This document shows positions 1-8,502 of a DNA stretch of 64,000 bases, piece by piece. Made by a program: the position numbers and the translations under genes. How positions within the stretch are numbered: the first letter of the stretch is position 1; every line of letters begins with the position of its first letter. Source of the DNA: Eubacterium brachy ATCC 33089 (lineage in GTDB: Bacteria > Bacillota > Clostridia > Peptostreptococcales > Anaerovoracaceae); NCBI GenBank assembly GCA_000488855.1, contig KI535284.1, forward strand, positions 124,001 through 188,000. The letters run 5' to 3'. The notes under the pieces were generated by a model that had not been told where the DNA came from, did no database searches, and saw nothing but the letters and a program-made list of their open reading frames with translations.

Positions 1-177
1 TTTGGACTTCAAAAAATGCAACCTCCAGAATTTTTAGGTAATTACATGGGCTTCCTTAGTAAACTACCGCTAAATGACTACGGATTTAACTGGCTGTTGC
101 CTGCAATCTGCGGATTTGTAATCGCTACAATAATCAGTGCTGTCGGCAAAGTGGGCAAGACCAGAGGAGATGTTTAG
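1..177 (+). CDS. brnQ: Branched-chain amino acid carrier (BrnQ/LivCS family), C-terminal end
   Basis: An open frame enters from the left edge and ends in TAG at 175-177, giving the last 58 residues. They contain a short loop, then LPLNDYGFNWLLPAICGF followed by a hydrophobic helix and a basic tail. This resembles the final loop and last membrane helix of BrnQ/LivCS Na+-coupled leucine/isoleucine/valine carriers. The assignment rests on this short segment only. A branched-chain amino acid carrier next to an aminotransferase fits an amino-acid-fermenting organism whose window also holds a leucine-type reductive pathway. Confidence 0.6.
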   Translation, partial: FGLQKMQPPEFLGNYMGFLSKLPLNDYGFNWLLPAICGFVIATIISAVGKVGKTRGDV

Positions 178-247
178 ACCGGGTATCAGTTTAAAATCTA
201 TTTCAGTTGAATTATGAGTCAAAAGCATCGCAGTTTATGAAATTATT

Positions 248-278
248 CCTCAGCCGTCCTCTATATCGATGGCTGGGG
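248..278 (+). terminator. Hairpin between brnQ end and aminotransferase
   Basis: CCTCAGCC (248-255) can pair with GGCTGGGG (271-278), eight pairs including one G-U, around a 15-base loop. Only a weak T-rich stretch follows, so it may be a poor terminator or an mRNA hairpin ahead of the aminotransferase ribosome binding site. Confidence 0.3.
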
Positions 279-301
279 TTATAAATGAAAAGAGGGAAAA
301 G

Positions 302-1489
302 ATGAATATTAATGAAAAAGTTTATCAGATGGGTGTTGAACCATCAGTAATCAGAGAAATCTTTGCTTTTGGATGTGAAAGAGCTGCTGTCATAGGAGCG
401 GAAAATGTAATGGATTTCAGCATAGGTAATCCTTCAGTTCCGGCACCCAAAGAAGTTCAGGATACTATTATCAGAATAATCAACAATTTACAGCCAAAAG
501 AATATCACAGTTACACTCCGGGTCCAGGAGCACCGGCTACGAGAAAAGCAATTGCCGACAATCTAAATAAGAGGTTCGGTTCAAACCTCGGTCCGGAAGA
601 TCTCTATATGACTTGTGGTGCAGCTGCATCCTTGAGCATAGTATTAAAAACTCTTATTGCAAAAGAAACTGATGAAATTGCAGTAGTAATACCGTTCTTC
701 CCGGAATATACCGCATTTATTAAAGCGCAGGGAGGGATTCCTGTACAGATTCAGCCGGCTGAAGATTTAACTTTGGACATTGAAAAACTAAAAGCGGCAA
801 TTACACCTAATACCAAAGCTATCATCATAAATTCTCCTAACAATCCGTCAGGAGTTATTTATCCGGAAGCTAACATTAAGGCTGCTTGTGAAGTCCTAAA
901 GGCTAAAGAAGCTGAATACGGTCATCCGATTTACATTATCGCCGATGAGCCTTATAGAGAATTGGTTTACACAGAAGAAAAAGTGGCGTTTATTCCATCA
1001 ATATACGATAACACTATCATATGCTACTCGTGGTCAAAATCACTTTCTCTACCTGGAGAAAGGATTGGTTACATAGCTGTTCCAAAGTCAGTTGCTGATT
1101 ACGATTTAATCATTCCTGCGATCAACGGAGCGGGAAGAGTATTAGGTTATGTGTGCGCACCATCTCTATTCCAGCAGGTCGTTAAAGAATGTGTAGATGT
1201 GATGCCTGATATTGAACCATATAGAGTAAACAGAGATTTGCTATACAATGCGTTGGTAGAATACGGATACAATGTTGCTAAGCCGTCAGGAGCCTTCTAC
1301 ATGTATATTGAAGCTCCGGACAAGGATGCGGAAGCGTTTTGCGAAAAAGCCAAGCAGCAGGATGTATTGTTGGTTCCCGGAACAGGATTTGGAACACCAT
1401 CATATATGAGGCTTTCTTATTGCGTGGAAAAATCAAAAGTTGAGAAATGTCTTCCTGTATTTAAAAAGTTAATGGAAGAATATAAATAG
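302..1489 (+). CDS. PLP-dependent class I/II aminotransferase
   Basis: Fold-type I aminotransferase of 395 residues, expected to transfer the amino group of an amino acid to 2-oxoglutarate in the cytoplasm. The PLP lysine is K246 in SWSKSLSLPGERIGY, with N181-PSG and D215 in IIADEPY as the other cofactor contacts. The start at 302 is preferred over an in-frame ATG at 269 because AGAGGG lies about eight bases upstream of 302 and the family begins near this point. It follows the brnQ-like gene and ends before a strong terminator. Substrate cannot be told from sequence; aspartate, aromatic or branched-chain amino acids are all possible, and it could supply 2-oxo acids to the LdhA/Had pathway (inference). 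Confidence 0.88.
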   Translation: MNINEKVYQMGVEPSVIREIFAFGCERAAVIGAENVMDFSIGNPSVPAPKEVQDTIIRIINNLQPKEYHSYTPGPGAPATRKAIADNLNKRFGSNLGPEDLYMTCGAAASLSIVLKTLIAKETDEIAVVIPFFPEYTAFIKAQGGIPVQIQPAEDLTLDIEKLKAAITPNTKAIIINSPNNPSGVIYPEANIKAACEVLKAKEAEYGHPIYIIADEPYRELVYTEEKVAFIPSIYDNTIICYSWSKSLSLPGERIGYIAVPKSVADYDLIIPAINGAGRVLGYVCAPSLFQQVVKECVDVMPDIEPYRVNRDLLYNALVEYGYNVAKPSGAFYMYIEAPDKDAEAFCEKAKQQDVLLVPGTGFGTPSYMRLSYCVEKSKVEKCLPVFKKLMEEYK

Positions 1490-1532
1490 GAATTTAGTAA
1501 AATTAAATTTCTACAAAGCAGTATGTGATTTG

Positions 1533-1559
1533 AGAGCAGGCTAGCTACCTGCTCTTTTT
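1533..1559 (+). terminator. Rho-independent terminator after aminotransferase
   Basis: AGAGCAGG (1533-1540) pairs with CCTGCTCT (1548-1555) around CTAGCTA, followed by a run of T to 1559. Confidence 0.85.
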
Positions 1560-1620
1560 GTGCTAAAATAAAATCATTTCATTGTGACATCTCGTGAATC
1601 AATTTGCGATAAAATAATTC

Positions 1621-1652
1621 ACTACTGACAAGACAATTGTCTTGTCAGTAGT
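1621..1652. promoter_or_regulatory. Perfect 32-bp palindrome, probable NiaR operator of the NAD operon
   Basis: ACTACTGACAAGACAA (1621-1636) is followed directly by its exact reverse complement (1637-1652). The palindrome contains paired GACA/TGTC blocks and overlaps the -35 element of the nadA promoter, so a bound dimer would block RNA polymerase. The operon encodes a NiaR-type 3H repressor, the obvious candidate ligand-dependent binder (inference). As RNA it could also fold into a 14-bp hairpin followed by TTTTGTTTT, so a terminator-like role cannot be ruled out. Confidence 0.75.
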
Positions 1653-1670
1653 TTTGTTTTGTGATATCAT
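1642..1670 (+). promoter_or_regulatory. Sigma-A promoter of nadA-nadC-niaR-nadX
   Basis: TTGTCA (1642-1647) and TATCAT (1665-1670) are separated by 17 bases, one mismatch each from the consensus. The -35 hexamer lies inside the right arm of the palindromic operator. Confidence 0.75.
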
Positions 1671-1738
1671 AGGAGGGCGATTAAAAATATAAACAGCATG
1701 TTCTGTTATAGAAAAAAGAAAAGAGGTAAAAATTTAAA

Positions 1739-2638
1739 ATGAACCTACAGGAATTAATGGAATTAAAGCGTGATAAGAATGCGGTAATTCTTGCACACTA
1801 TTATGTAGACAAAGATGTACAAGCCATTGCTGATTACGTAGGAGATAGCTTTTTCCTAGCGAAAAAAGCGACGACGGTAAAAGAAAATAATATTATAATG
1901 GCAGGAGTATATTTCATGGGGGAAACTATGAAAATTTTAAACCCTGAGAAACACGTGTATCTACCTGATATAGAGGCGGATTGTCCCATGGCACATATGA
2001 TTACCATAGAGGAAATCGAAGACATGCGACATAAATACGATGATCTTGCAGTTGTCTGTTACGTCAATTCCACAGCAGAAATTAAAGCACACTCCGATTA
2101 TTGTTGTACCTCTGCTAATGTACAGAAAGTTATCAGTGCCGTCAAGGAAAAGAATATTTTCTTTGTGCCCGATGGCAATTTAGGTGCCAATATTAAACAT
2201 CTATTTCCTGAAAAAAATATCATTTGTCACACGGGGAATTGTCCCGTGCATCATGCAATAACACCTGAAGATGTGAAAATGCTTAAAAATGCCCATCCGG
2301 CTGCACCTGTTTTTGCCCATCCGGAGTGTCCACCGGAAATTATGGAGTACGTCGATGTGCAGGGCAGTACAGGTGGAATATTGAAAGCGGTGGAAAAGAC
2401 CGATGCAGATGAATGTATTATATTGACTGAAACCGGTATTTTATGGGAGTTGAAACGTCGTTTTCCTGAAAAGAAGTTTTATTTTCATGAAATAATCTGT
2501 GATGGTATGAAACAAGTTCATATGAAAGATATCGCATCTATTCTGCAGGGTGAAAAAGAAGAAATTTTTGTACCGGAAGATGTTAGCATAAAAGCGAAGA
2601 GAGCTTTGGATAACATGCTGGCAGCATGTGCGAATTAG
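1739..2638 (+). CDS. nadA: Quinolinate synthase NadA
   Basis: NadA condenses iminoaspartate with dihydroxyacetone phosphate to quinolinate, using a [4Fe-4S] cluster. The 299-residue protein keeps the three cluster cysteines of the family at C82 (ADCPMAH), C168 (GNCPVHH) and C254 (EIICDG), plus the N-terminal HYYV and the HPECPPE and TETG motifs. The length is normal for the compact Thermotoga-type enzyme. The start ATG at 1739 has AGAGGT upstream. It opens the nad operon; nadC follows after 10 bases. Because no nadB lies nearby, iminoaspartate is probably supplied by the NadX dehydrogenase at the end of the operon. Confidence 0.97.
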   Translation: MNLQELMELKRDKNAVILAHYYVDKDVQAIADYVGDSFFLAKKATTVKENNIIMAGVYFMGETMKILNPEKHVYLPDIEADCPMAHMITIEEIEDMRHKYDDLAVVCYVNSTAEIKAHSDYCCTSANVQKVISAVKEKNIFFVPDGNLGANIKHLFPEKNIICHTGNCPVHHAITPEDVKMLKNAHPAAPVFAHPECPPEIMEYVDVQGSTGGILKAVEKTDADECIILTETGILWELKRRFPEKKFYFHEIICDGMKQVHMKDIASILQGEKEEIFVPEDVSIKAKRALDNMLAACAN

Positions 2639-2648
2639 GAGGAATAAT

Positions 2649-3506
2649 ATGAAAAAACCGATGTTGAGTTCATTGAATATCGATGACATCCTCAGAGCGG
2701 CTCTACGCGAGGACATGAATGGTGAAGATATTTCCACACAAGCGATTCTCGATAGGAGTGCCACAGGTCAAGCTGATCTGATTTGCAAGGAAGAAGGCAT
2801 TTTAGCAGGTGTGTCAGTATTCAAAAGAGTATTTGAATTGCTAGATGACAATGTAACCTTTGATCTTAATGTGGATGATGGCAGTTTTGTGAAGAAAATG
2901 CAGAAGCTGGGAACCATAACAGGTCCTATACATATCCTTTTAAGCGGTGAACGCGTATCTTTGAATTATCTGCAAAGGATGAGCGGTATAGCAACATACA
3001 CAAAAAAAATGATAGATAGATTGGGAGATGAGAGTGTTCTTTTGGTGGACACCAGGAAAACAACCCCTCTGATGCGTCCCTTTGAAAAATATGCTGTACG
3101 CATAGGAGGAGGTGGCAATCATCGATACAATCTGTCAGACGGTGTACTGCTAAAGGATAATCATATAGGAGCAGCCGGTTCCGTGACAGAGGCTGTTAGG
3201 CAGGCTCGCTCATATGCTCCATTCGTACGTAAGATTGAAGTTGAGGTAGAGACTATGGAGATGGTTCAAGAAGCTGTAGATGCAAAAGCGGATATCATAA
3301 TGTTGGACAATATGACAATCGATCAGATCAAAGAAGCCATCGCCTACATTGACGGTCGTGCGATGATAGAACTGTCCGGCAATATAAACATGACAAATAT
3401 TCATGAATATTGTGGATTAGGTGCGGATATAATTTCAAGCGGAGCACTGACACATTCTGCTACTGTATTGGATTTTTCATTAAAGGGGTTAAAAAAAATT
3501 GGATAG
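2649..3506 (+). CDS. nadC: Nicotinate-nucleotide pyrophosphorylase (carboxylating) NadC
   Basis: NadC turns quinolinate and PRPP into nicotinate mononucleotide, CO2 and pyrophosphate. The 285-residue protein carries the signature block with DTRKTTPLMR, then KYAVRIGGGGNHR and LSDGVLLKDNH, and later EVEVET, MLDNM and IELSGNI, which form the phosphoribosyl and quinolinate site. I chose the ATG at 2649 rather than an in-frame codon at 2628 that lies inside nadA, because a perfect AGGAGG ends seven bases before 2649. It overlaps the start of niaR by eight bases, so translation of the two is probably coupled. Confidence 0.97.
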   Translation: MKKPMLSSLNIDDILRAALREDMNGEDISTQAILDRSATGQADLICKEEGILAGVSVFKRVFELLDDNVTFDLNVDDGSFVKKMQKLGTITGPIHILLSGERVSLNYLQRMSGIATYTKKMIDRLGDESVLLVDTRKTTPLMRPFEKYAVRIGGGGNHRYNLSDGVLLKDNHIGAAGSVTEAVRQARSYAPFVRKIEVEVETMEMVQEAVDAKADIIMLDNMTIDQIKEAIAYIDGRAMIELSGNINMTNIHEYCGLGADIISSGALTHSATVLDFSLKGLKKIG

Positions 3507-4014
3507 CATAAAGAATAATCGACTTGAAAAAATTATAAAAATATTGCAAAATTCCAAATCTCCTGTTTCAGGTACCACGTTAGCAAAAACTTTTGAGGTC
3601 TCAAGGCAGGTTATAGTTCAGGACATCAGTCTGCTTCGTGCACAAGATGTTCCAATCGCTTCTACCAATCGAGGATATTATTTTGTCACATCCGATCGAC
3701 ATAAACGTATATTCAAGGTAAATCATAAAGATGAAGATATTGAACGAGAGTTACACATGATAGTGGATATGGGCGGAACGGTAGAGGATGTTTTTGTGTG
3801 TCATCGCGTTTATGGTACCATTCGTGCAGATATGAATATAAAGTCAAGAAAAGATGTGGCGGAGTTTTTGAAGGACATTAAAAACAGCGTGAGTTCGCCG
3901 TTAATGCACGTAACTAACGATTACCACTTTCATACAGTATCGGCAGATGATGAAGAAACGTTGGATATAATTGAAAAACTATTGGATAGAGAAGGACTTC
4001 TGGTTCATGAATAA
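3499..4014 (+). CDS. niaR: NiaR-type niacin-responsive transcriptional repressor (HTH + 3H domain)
   Basis: A 171-residue regulator with an N-terminal winged helix (HTH_11 type, about residues 6-60, including VSGTTLAKTFEVSRQVIVQDI) and a C-terminal 3H domain named for conserved histidines that bind metal and niacin; candidates are in NHKDEDIERELH, FVCHRVYG and NDYHFHTVS. In related Firmicutes and Thermotogales NiaR represses NAD synthesis and niacin uptake when niacin is plentiful. Translation starts at TTG 3499, eight bases into the end of nadC, with AAGGGG upstream. Its probable target is the palindrome at 1621-1652, giving autoregulation of the operon. Confidence 0.9.
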   Translation: MDSIKNNRLEKIIKILQNSKSPVSGTTLAKTFEVSRQVIVQDISLLRAQDVPIASTNRGYYFVTSDRHKRIFKVNHKDEDIERELHMIVDMGGTVEDVFVCHRVYGTIRADMNIKSRKDVAEFLKDIKNSVSSPLMHVTNDYHFHTVSADDEETLDIIEKLLDREGLLVHE

Positions 4015-4024
4015 AGGAGAAAAT

Positions 4025-4828
4025 ATGAAATCAATTGCTGTAATCGGATATGGCTCTCTGGGAAAAATTTTGACCTCAGTTATCATAAAACAACTTGCAC
4101 AAGAATATACGTTAGCAGGTATTTACGACTGTGCTATGGAAGCTGCTACAGTGGAAATAGAGGGAAAAACCGTCAAAATGTTTGCAAATTTCGATGAAAT
4201 TTTGACTTCTGATGCCGAAATTGTCGTGGAGATTGCCGGAGTAAATGCCGTAAATGAAATGATACTGCCTTTACTGGAGGCAGGAAAAGATGTTGTTATA
4301 ACTTCGGTAGGTGCATTATCTGATAATGAATTGCTCACAAGCATAACCCAACAAGCTGATATAAACGGATGTAAAGTACATATTACTTCCGGGGCTGTCG
4401 GCGGATTTGATATACTTTCAACTATATCACTGATGGGTAACGCCGTCACATCTATTGAAAGTACCAAGGCTCCTAAGAGTTTAAACGGAGCACCGTATCT
4501 TAAAGGAAAAGATCTGCCTATTGACAGATGTAAACTCGTATTTGAAGGTAATGCCAGTGAAGCCATAAGAGGATTTCCAAAAAATACCAATGTCGCTGTG
4601 GCTACAGGTTTAGCAAGCGGATGTGTGAGTCAGGTCGCCGTACGCGTTATCAGCAATCCTTCAGCTATGGGTAATACTCATCGCATAACCATCGAAAATG
4701 ATAATGCAAAAGCAGTTGTTGAAGTAACGGCAAAAGCCGACTCGAAAAATCCGAAATCAAGTGTCACTGCTGCATGGAGCGTTGTAGCATTATTAAAAAA
4801 TTTAGCTAATCCTATACAGTTATTCTAA
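4025..4828 (+). CDS. nadX: L-aspartate dehydrogenase NadX
   Basis: NadX oxidises aspartate to iminoaspartate with NAD(P)+, replacing the FAD-dependent NadB oxidase, which makes sense in an anaerobe. The 267-residue protein has an N-terminal Rossmann motif (VIGYGSLGK), the family motif SGAVGGFD near residue 123, FPKNTNVAVATGLA and a C-terminal conserved NTHRI segment that carries the probable catalytic histidine. The ATG at 4025 is chosen because AAAGGAG lies seven bases upstream; a longer in-frame start at 3971 would lie deep inside niaR. It is the last gene of the nad operon and is followed by a terminator. Confidence 0.93.
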   Translation: MKSIAVIGYGSLGKILTSVIIKQLAQEYTLAGIYDCAMEAATVEIEGKTVKMFANFDEILTSDAEIVVEIAGVNAVNEMILPLLEAGKDVVITSVGALSDNELLTSITQQADINGCKVHITSGAVGGFDILSTISLMGNAVTSIESTKAPKSLNGAPYLKGKDLPIDRCKLVFEGNASEAIRGFPKNTNVAVATGLASGCVSQVAVRVISNPSAMGNTHRITIENDNAKAVVEVTAKADSKNPKSSVTAAWSVVALLKNLANPIQLF

Positions 4829-4853
4829 TCAAGAAGAGAAAATAAGCCAAAAG

Positions 4854-4885
4854 ACCGTAACAATTGAGTTACGGTTTAATTTTTA
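4854..4885 (+). terminator. Terminator of the nad operon
   Basis: ACCGTAAC (4854-4861) pairs with GTTACGGT (4868-4875), followed by TTAATTTTTAT. Confidence 0.85.
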
Positions 4886-4963
4886 TACATGATACAATCA
4901 TCACAGTGTTATGAGAACAATTTCTGTATATTTGGTAAAAATAATGCATTTGCTAGTGCTTTA

Positions 4964-4972
4964 TGATATAAT
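4964..4972 (+). promoter_or_regulatory. Extended -10 promoter of uppP
   Basis: TGATATAAT is a perfect TATAAT (4967-4972) preceded by the TGn extension; no good -35 is visible at the usual distance, as is common for extended -10 promoters. Confidence 0.6.
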
Positions 4973-5006
4973 TTATAAGGTTAAATATAAATCTAGGGAG
5001 GAAATA

Positions 5007-5852
5007 ATGGGAAGTATTTCAATTTTTCAAGGCATTATGCTGGGCTTAGTTCAAGGGCTTGGAGAATTTTTACCCATAAGCAGTTCAGGTCATCTCGCTT
5101 TGTTGCAATATTTTTTTAATATAACTGGTGATAAGGTTTTATTGTTTGCAGTAATGCTTCACATAGGAACCCTTATATCGGTATTTATCATGTATTGGAA
5201 AGACATATGTGCTTTATTCATGGAACTAATAGCTGTTATAAAGGATGTATGCACCGGCAAAGGATTTAATATAAATAAAAACGAAACCAGAAAGTTGGGT
5301 TTTTTAATTATAGTCGCTACGATTCCAACGGGAATAATAGGTATTTTCTTTGAAAAGATGTTCACCAAATTCTACGGCTCATTTGTTGCGATAGGATTAG
5401 GACTTATATTGACAGGAACCGTTCTTTTTATAGCAGAAAAAATGGGGGGTGGAAGGACAAAGGCAGGGAAGATGAAATATAGAACTTCCGTGTTTGTCGG
5501 CATTATGCAGGGAGTTGCAATTGCTCCCGGAGTGTCCAGATCGGGCTCAACTTTGTTCGGTGGTCTTATCGCAGGTTTAAACAGGGAATTTGCCGTAAAA
5601 TTTGCGTTTTTAATATCGATACCTTCCATTTTAGGATCAGCTGTTTTAGAATTCCCTAAAGCTCTATCACAAGGAATAGATTCTTCCGTATGGCTTCCCA
5701 TTATTTTAGGTATGATTGTAGCGGCAATTTCGGGTATATTGGCAATAAAATTTATGATTAAACTGGTATCGCAAAAGAGATTATCAGTGTTTTCATTCTA
5801 CACATTTATACTTGGAAGTATCACTTTGATATATGGTTTGTTCTTCATGTAA
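5007..5852 (+). CDS. uppP: Undecaprenyl-diphosphatase UppP (BacA)
   Basis: Integral membrane phosphatase that dephosphorylates undecaprenyl diphosphate, recycling the lipid carrier for peptidoglycan; it also gives bacitracin resistance. The 281-residue protein has the two signature loops GLGEFLPISSSGHLAL near residue 14 and APGVSRSGSTLFGGL near residue 170, and about eight hydrophobic segments. The start ATG at 5007 has AGGGAGG seven bases before it; the longer frame from 4911 begins upstream of the promoter and is rejected. It stands as a short unit of its own before ftsK. Confidence 0.96.
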   Translation: MGSISIFQGIMLGLVQGLGEFLPISSSGHLALLQYFFNITGDKVLLFAVMLHIGTLISVFIMYWKDICALFMELIAVIKDVCTGKGFNINKNETRKLGFLIIVATIPTGIIGIFFEKMFTKFYGSFVAIGLGLILTGTVLFIAEKMGGGRTKAGKMKYRTSVFVGIMQGVAIAPGVSRSGSTLFGGLIAGLNREFAVKFAFLISIPSILGSAVLEFPKALSQGIDSSVWLPIILGMIVAAISGILAIKFMIKLVSQKRLSVFSFYTFILGSITLIYGLFFM

Positions 5853-5908
5853 ATATGCAATGCAGCTTATTTTATATTGTTTTGAGACTATAGAAAAGGA
5901 ATGTTGTA

Positions 5909-8497
5909 ATGGCTGGAAAGAAGACTTCAAATAGAACTTCTACGAAAAAAGTTAATACAAAGTCTAAAAATTACGGATTGACACAAAATAGAGGGAAAGG
6001 TGGTAAATCCGGTAGAAATGATGCCTATATTGAAAACAGAAAGAAGTTGAAAGAAGAAATTGCTGCTGTTATTCTCATTACAGTGGGAGTATTTTTTCTT
6101 ATTTCTCTCAGTTGGAATTTTACGGGAAACCTCGGTAAAAACATCGCTTTGCTGTTAAAGGGCTGCTTCAGTATATGTGCTTATGTTTTACCGATTTTAT
6201 TGATACTGTATGGAATAATGATATTTACAGGACACACTAAGCCTATCGGTATAAAAACGATAATTCTATTGATGATAGTCTTTACGTCCATCAACTTGAT
6301 CAGTGCGGGACAATTTTTAGATTATGGTGGTGTTAGAGGGTATTTTTCTCAAATTTACGCCAACAGTCAAAGGCTTGAAAGCGGTGGTGTACTGGGAATG
6401 TACATGGGGGCCGCTATCATAGGACTGGTTGGAAAAATCGGTCTGTACCTATTTTCGATAGTTATTCTTGTCATATCGATTATGCTGATTATAAACAAGC
6501 CTTTTTCCAAAGCATATAAAGAAGCTGTAGAGAAGAAAAATGTTATGTCCGAAAAGAGAAGAGAAAAACAGGATGAAAAACTATCAGATGACTATAGAAA
6601 CGGCTACCGTCAAAAGCATGAAGATCCATTGGATGACTATAGAAATCGCATTGAGGATAAGAAAAAGAAAAAATCTATTATAAATCTTATGAAAAACGAC
6701 GAAAATTATGGTGTTATGCCAAATGATATGTCAAAGCAACTATCCATGGGCTTCGAAAGCTCAAGAGAAGGGAAGTATGCCGTACATGGGACAGGTGATG
6801 AACAGAAAATTGACAAAAACATGTTTTCGTCAACTGGTCAATCTCTGTCGTTAGGATATAATCCATACGACGGAAACGAAAACAATTTTCCAGGAGAATC
6901 TGATTCGAAATTTAGTAAAACTGTAAACGATATGGATGTTGAATTTATTTCTTCAGAGAACAATGGACATACGAGTAAAGAATGTGATGATGTAAAAGGT
7001 AGTACTCCTAGATGTGAAAAGTTGGAGAATAACGATTTAGAGAAATATAAAAAGCCGCCTTTGAGTTTGTTGATTACACCTAATAAAACCAATCGAGCCT
7101 CAAGAGGTAGCAATAGTCTTCGAACAAATGCGATGTTGCTTGAAGAAACGTTAAAAAGCTTTAATGTTGATGCAAAAGTGATCAATGTTACAAAAGGTTC
7201 TTCAGTGACAAGATATGAGATACAGCCTGCTATAGGCGTAAAGGTTGCGAGCATAGTGAGATTGGCAGATGATATCGCTTTGAATTTGAGAGCCAGAAGC
7301 ATCAGGATAGAAGCTCCTATCCCGGGAAAAGCTGCTGTAGGTATAGAAATAGAAAACGAAACCAGAGAAATGGTGACCATAAAGGAAATTCTCTCGTCTA
7401 ATCAATTTAAATCACACGACTCAAATTTGGCTTTTGCAGTGGGTAAAGATATAGGTGGATTGCCTGTAATTGCCGATCTTGCCAAAATGCCGCACATGCT
7501 AATTGCAGGGGCAACAGGATCGGGGAAAAGCGTATGCATAAATACGATAATAGCCAGTTTACTGTATAAAGCTACGCCTGATGAAGTGAGATTGATTTTA
7601 ATAGATCCGAAAATGGTAGAACTAGGCAATTACAACGGAATACCTCATCTGTTAATTCCCGTTGTTACAGATAGCAATAAGGCAGCTGCAGCCTTGAATT
7701 GGGCAGTGTCCGAGATGACTCAACGATATAAAAAGTTCGCTTCAAAAAATGTAAAAGATTTGAAATCGTACAATCGACTTATGACAAAAAATGGCGATGG
7801 TGACATGATAATGCCTAAAATAGTTATAATAATAGATGAATTAGCTGATTTAATGATGGTCGCAAGCAGCCAGGTTGAAGATGCCATTGCCAGATTAGCT
7901 CAGCTTGCCAGAGCAGCAGGTATGCATTTGATAGTTGCGACACAAAGACCTTCCGTAGACGTGGTGACAGGTATAATAAAGGCCAATATTCCTTCCAGAA
8001 TAGCATTTATGGTATCCTCTCAGATTGATTCCAGAACTATTCTCGATATGGCAGGTGCAGAGAAACTGGTAGGTAACGGGGATATGCTGTATAAACCTCA
8101 GGATACCGATAAACCTATTAGAGTTCAAGGGCCATACATATCCGATGAAGAAGTTCATAAAATTATCGAATTCGTTAAAAATCAGGGTCTCTCTGAAAAT
8201 TACGACAATGATGTTGTCAGTCAGGTCGACAAAGGTAATGTTTTGAAAGGTGACAATCAGGGAGACGAACTTCTGGATGATGCGATCAGAATGGTGTTAC
8301 AGGCAGGCCAGGCATCTGCATCAATGTTGCAGCGAAGGTTCAGAATCGGATATAACAGAGCAGCAAGAATGATAGACACTATGGAAGCACTAGGCATCAT
8401 CGGACAGCAGGAAGGATCAAAACCGAGAAATGTGACAATGAGCTTGGAAGAGTATGAAAGCTCATTGTCTAAAAATGATGAAAGCGAGAAAATTTAG
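5909..8497 (+). CDS. ftsK: DNA translocase FtsK/SpoIIIE
   Basis: Septum-located ATP-driven DNA pump that clears chromosome termini from the closing septum and works with Xer recombinases. The 862-residue protein has a basic N-terminus, four membrane helices between about residues 48 and 190, a charged linker to about 380, then the alpha/beta motor with Walker A GATGSGKSVC at 534-543 and Walker B IVIIIDELADLM near 640, and a C-terminal winged-helix gamma domain (about 785-850) that would read KOPS/SRS sequences. The linker contains a repeated DDYRN. A Xer-type recombinase sits at 37272-38444. rimO follows after five bases. Confidence 0.97.
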   Translation: MAGKKTSNRTSTKKVNTKSKNYGLTQNRGKGGKSGRNDAYIENRKKLKEEIAAVILITVGVFFLISLSWNFTGNLGKNIALLLKGCFSICAYVLPILLILYGIMIFTGHTKPIGIKTIILLMIVFTSINLISAGQFLDYGGVRGYFSQIYANSQRLESGGVLGMYMGAAIIGLVGKIGLYLFSIVILVISIMLIINKPFSKAYKEAVEKKNVMSEKRREKQDEKLSDDYRNGYRQKHEDPLDDYRNRIEDKKKKKSIINLMKNDENYGVMPNDMSKQLSMGFESSREGKYAVHGTGDEQKIDKNMFSSTGQSLSLGYNPYDGNENNFPGESDSKFSKTVNDMDVEFISSENNGHTSKECDDVKGSTPRCEKLENNDLEKYKKPPLSLLITPNKTNRASRGSNSLRTNAMLLEETLKSFNVDAKVINVTKGSSVTRYEIQPAIGVKVASIVRLADDIALNLRARSIRIEAPIPGKAAVGIEIENETREMVTIKEILSSNQFKSHDSNLAFAVGKDIGGLPVIADLAKMPHMLIAGATGSGKSVCINTIIASLLYKATPDEVRLILIDPKMVELGNYNGIPHLLIPVVTDSNKAAAALNWAVSEMTQRYKKFASKNVKDLKSYNRLMTKNGDGDMIMPKIVIIIDELADLMMVASSQVEDAIARLAQLARAAGMHLIVATQRPSVDVVTGIIKANIPSRIAFMVSSQIDSRTILDMAGAEKLVGNGDMLYKPQDTDKPIRVQGPYISDEEVHKIIEFVKNQGLSENYDNDVVSQVDKGNVLKGDNQGDELLDDAIRMVLQAGQASASMLQRRFRIGYNRAARMIDTMEALGIIGQQEGSKPRNVTMSLEEYESSLSKNDESEKI

Positions 8498-8502
8498 AAT
8501 AT

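Noticed and set aside
1621-1660. The nad palindrome as a rho-independent terminator only
   Set aside because: A perfect terminator already lies at 1533-1559, and the palindrome overlaps a good promoter of an operon with its own repressor, so an operator is the better reading.
4123-4590. A 155-codon frame on the minus strand inside nadX
   Set aside because: It is a shadow of nadX, which has complete family motifs and a proper ribosome binding site. The minus-strand product shows no domain.
6838-7380. A 180-codon minus-strand frame inside ftsK
   Set aside because: Opposite to the conserved FtsK motor region; no ribosome binding site and no recognisable motif.
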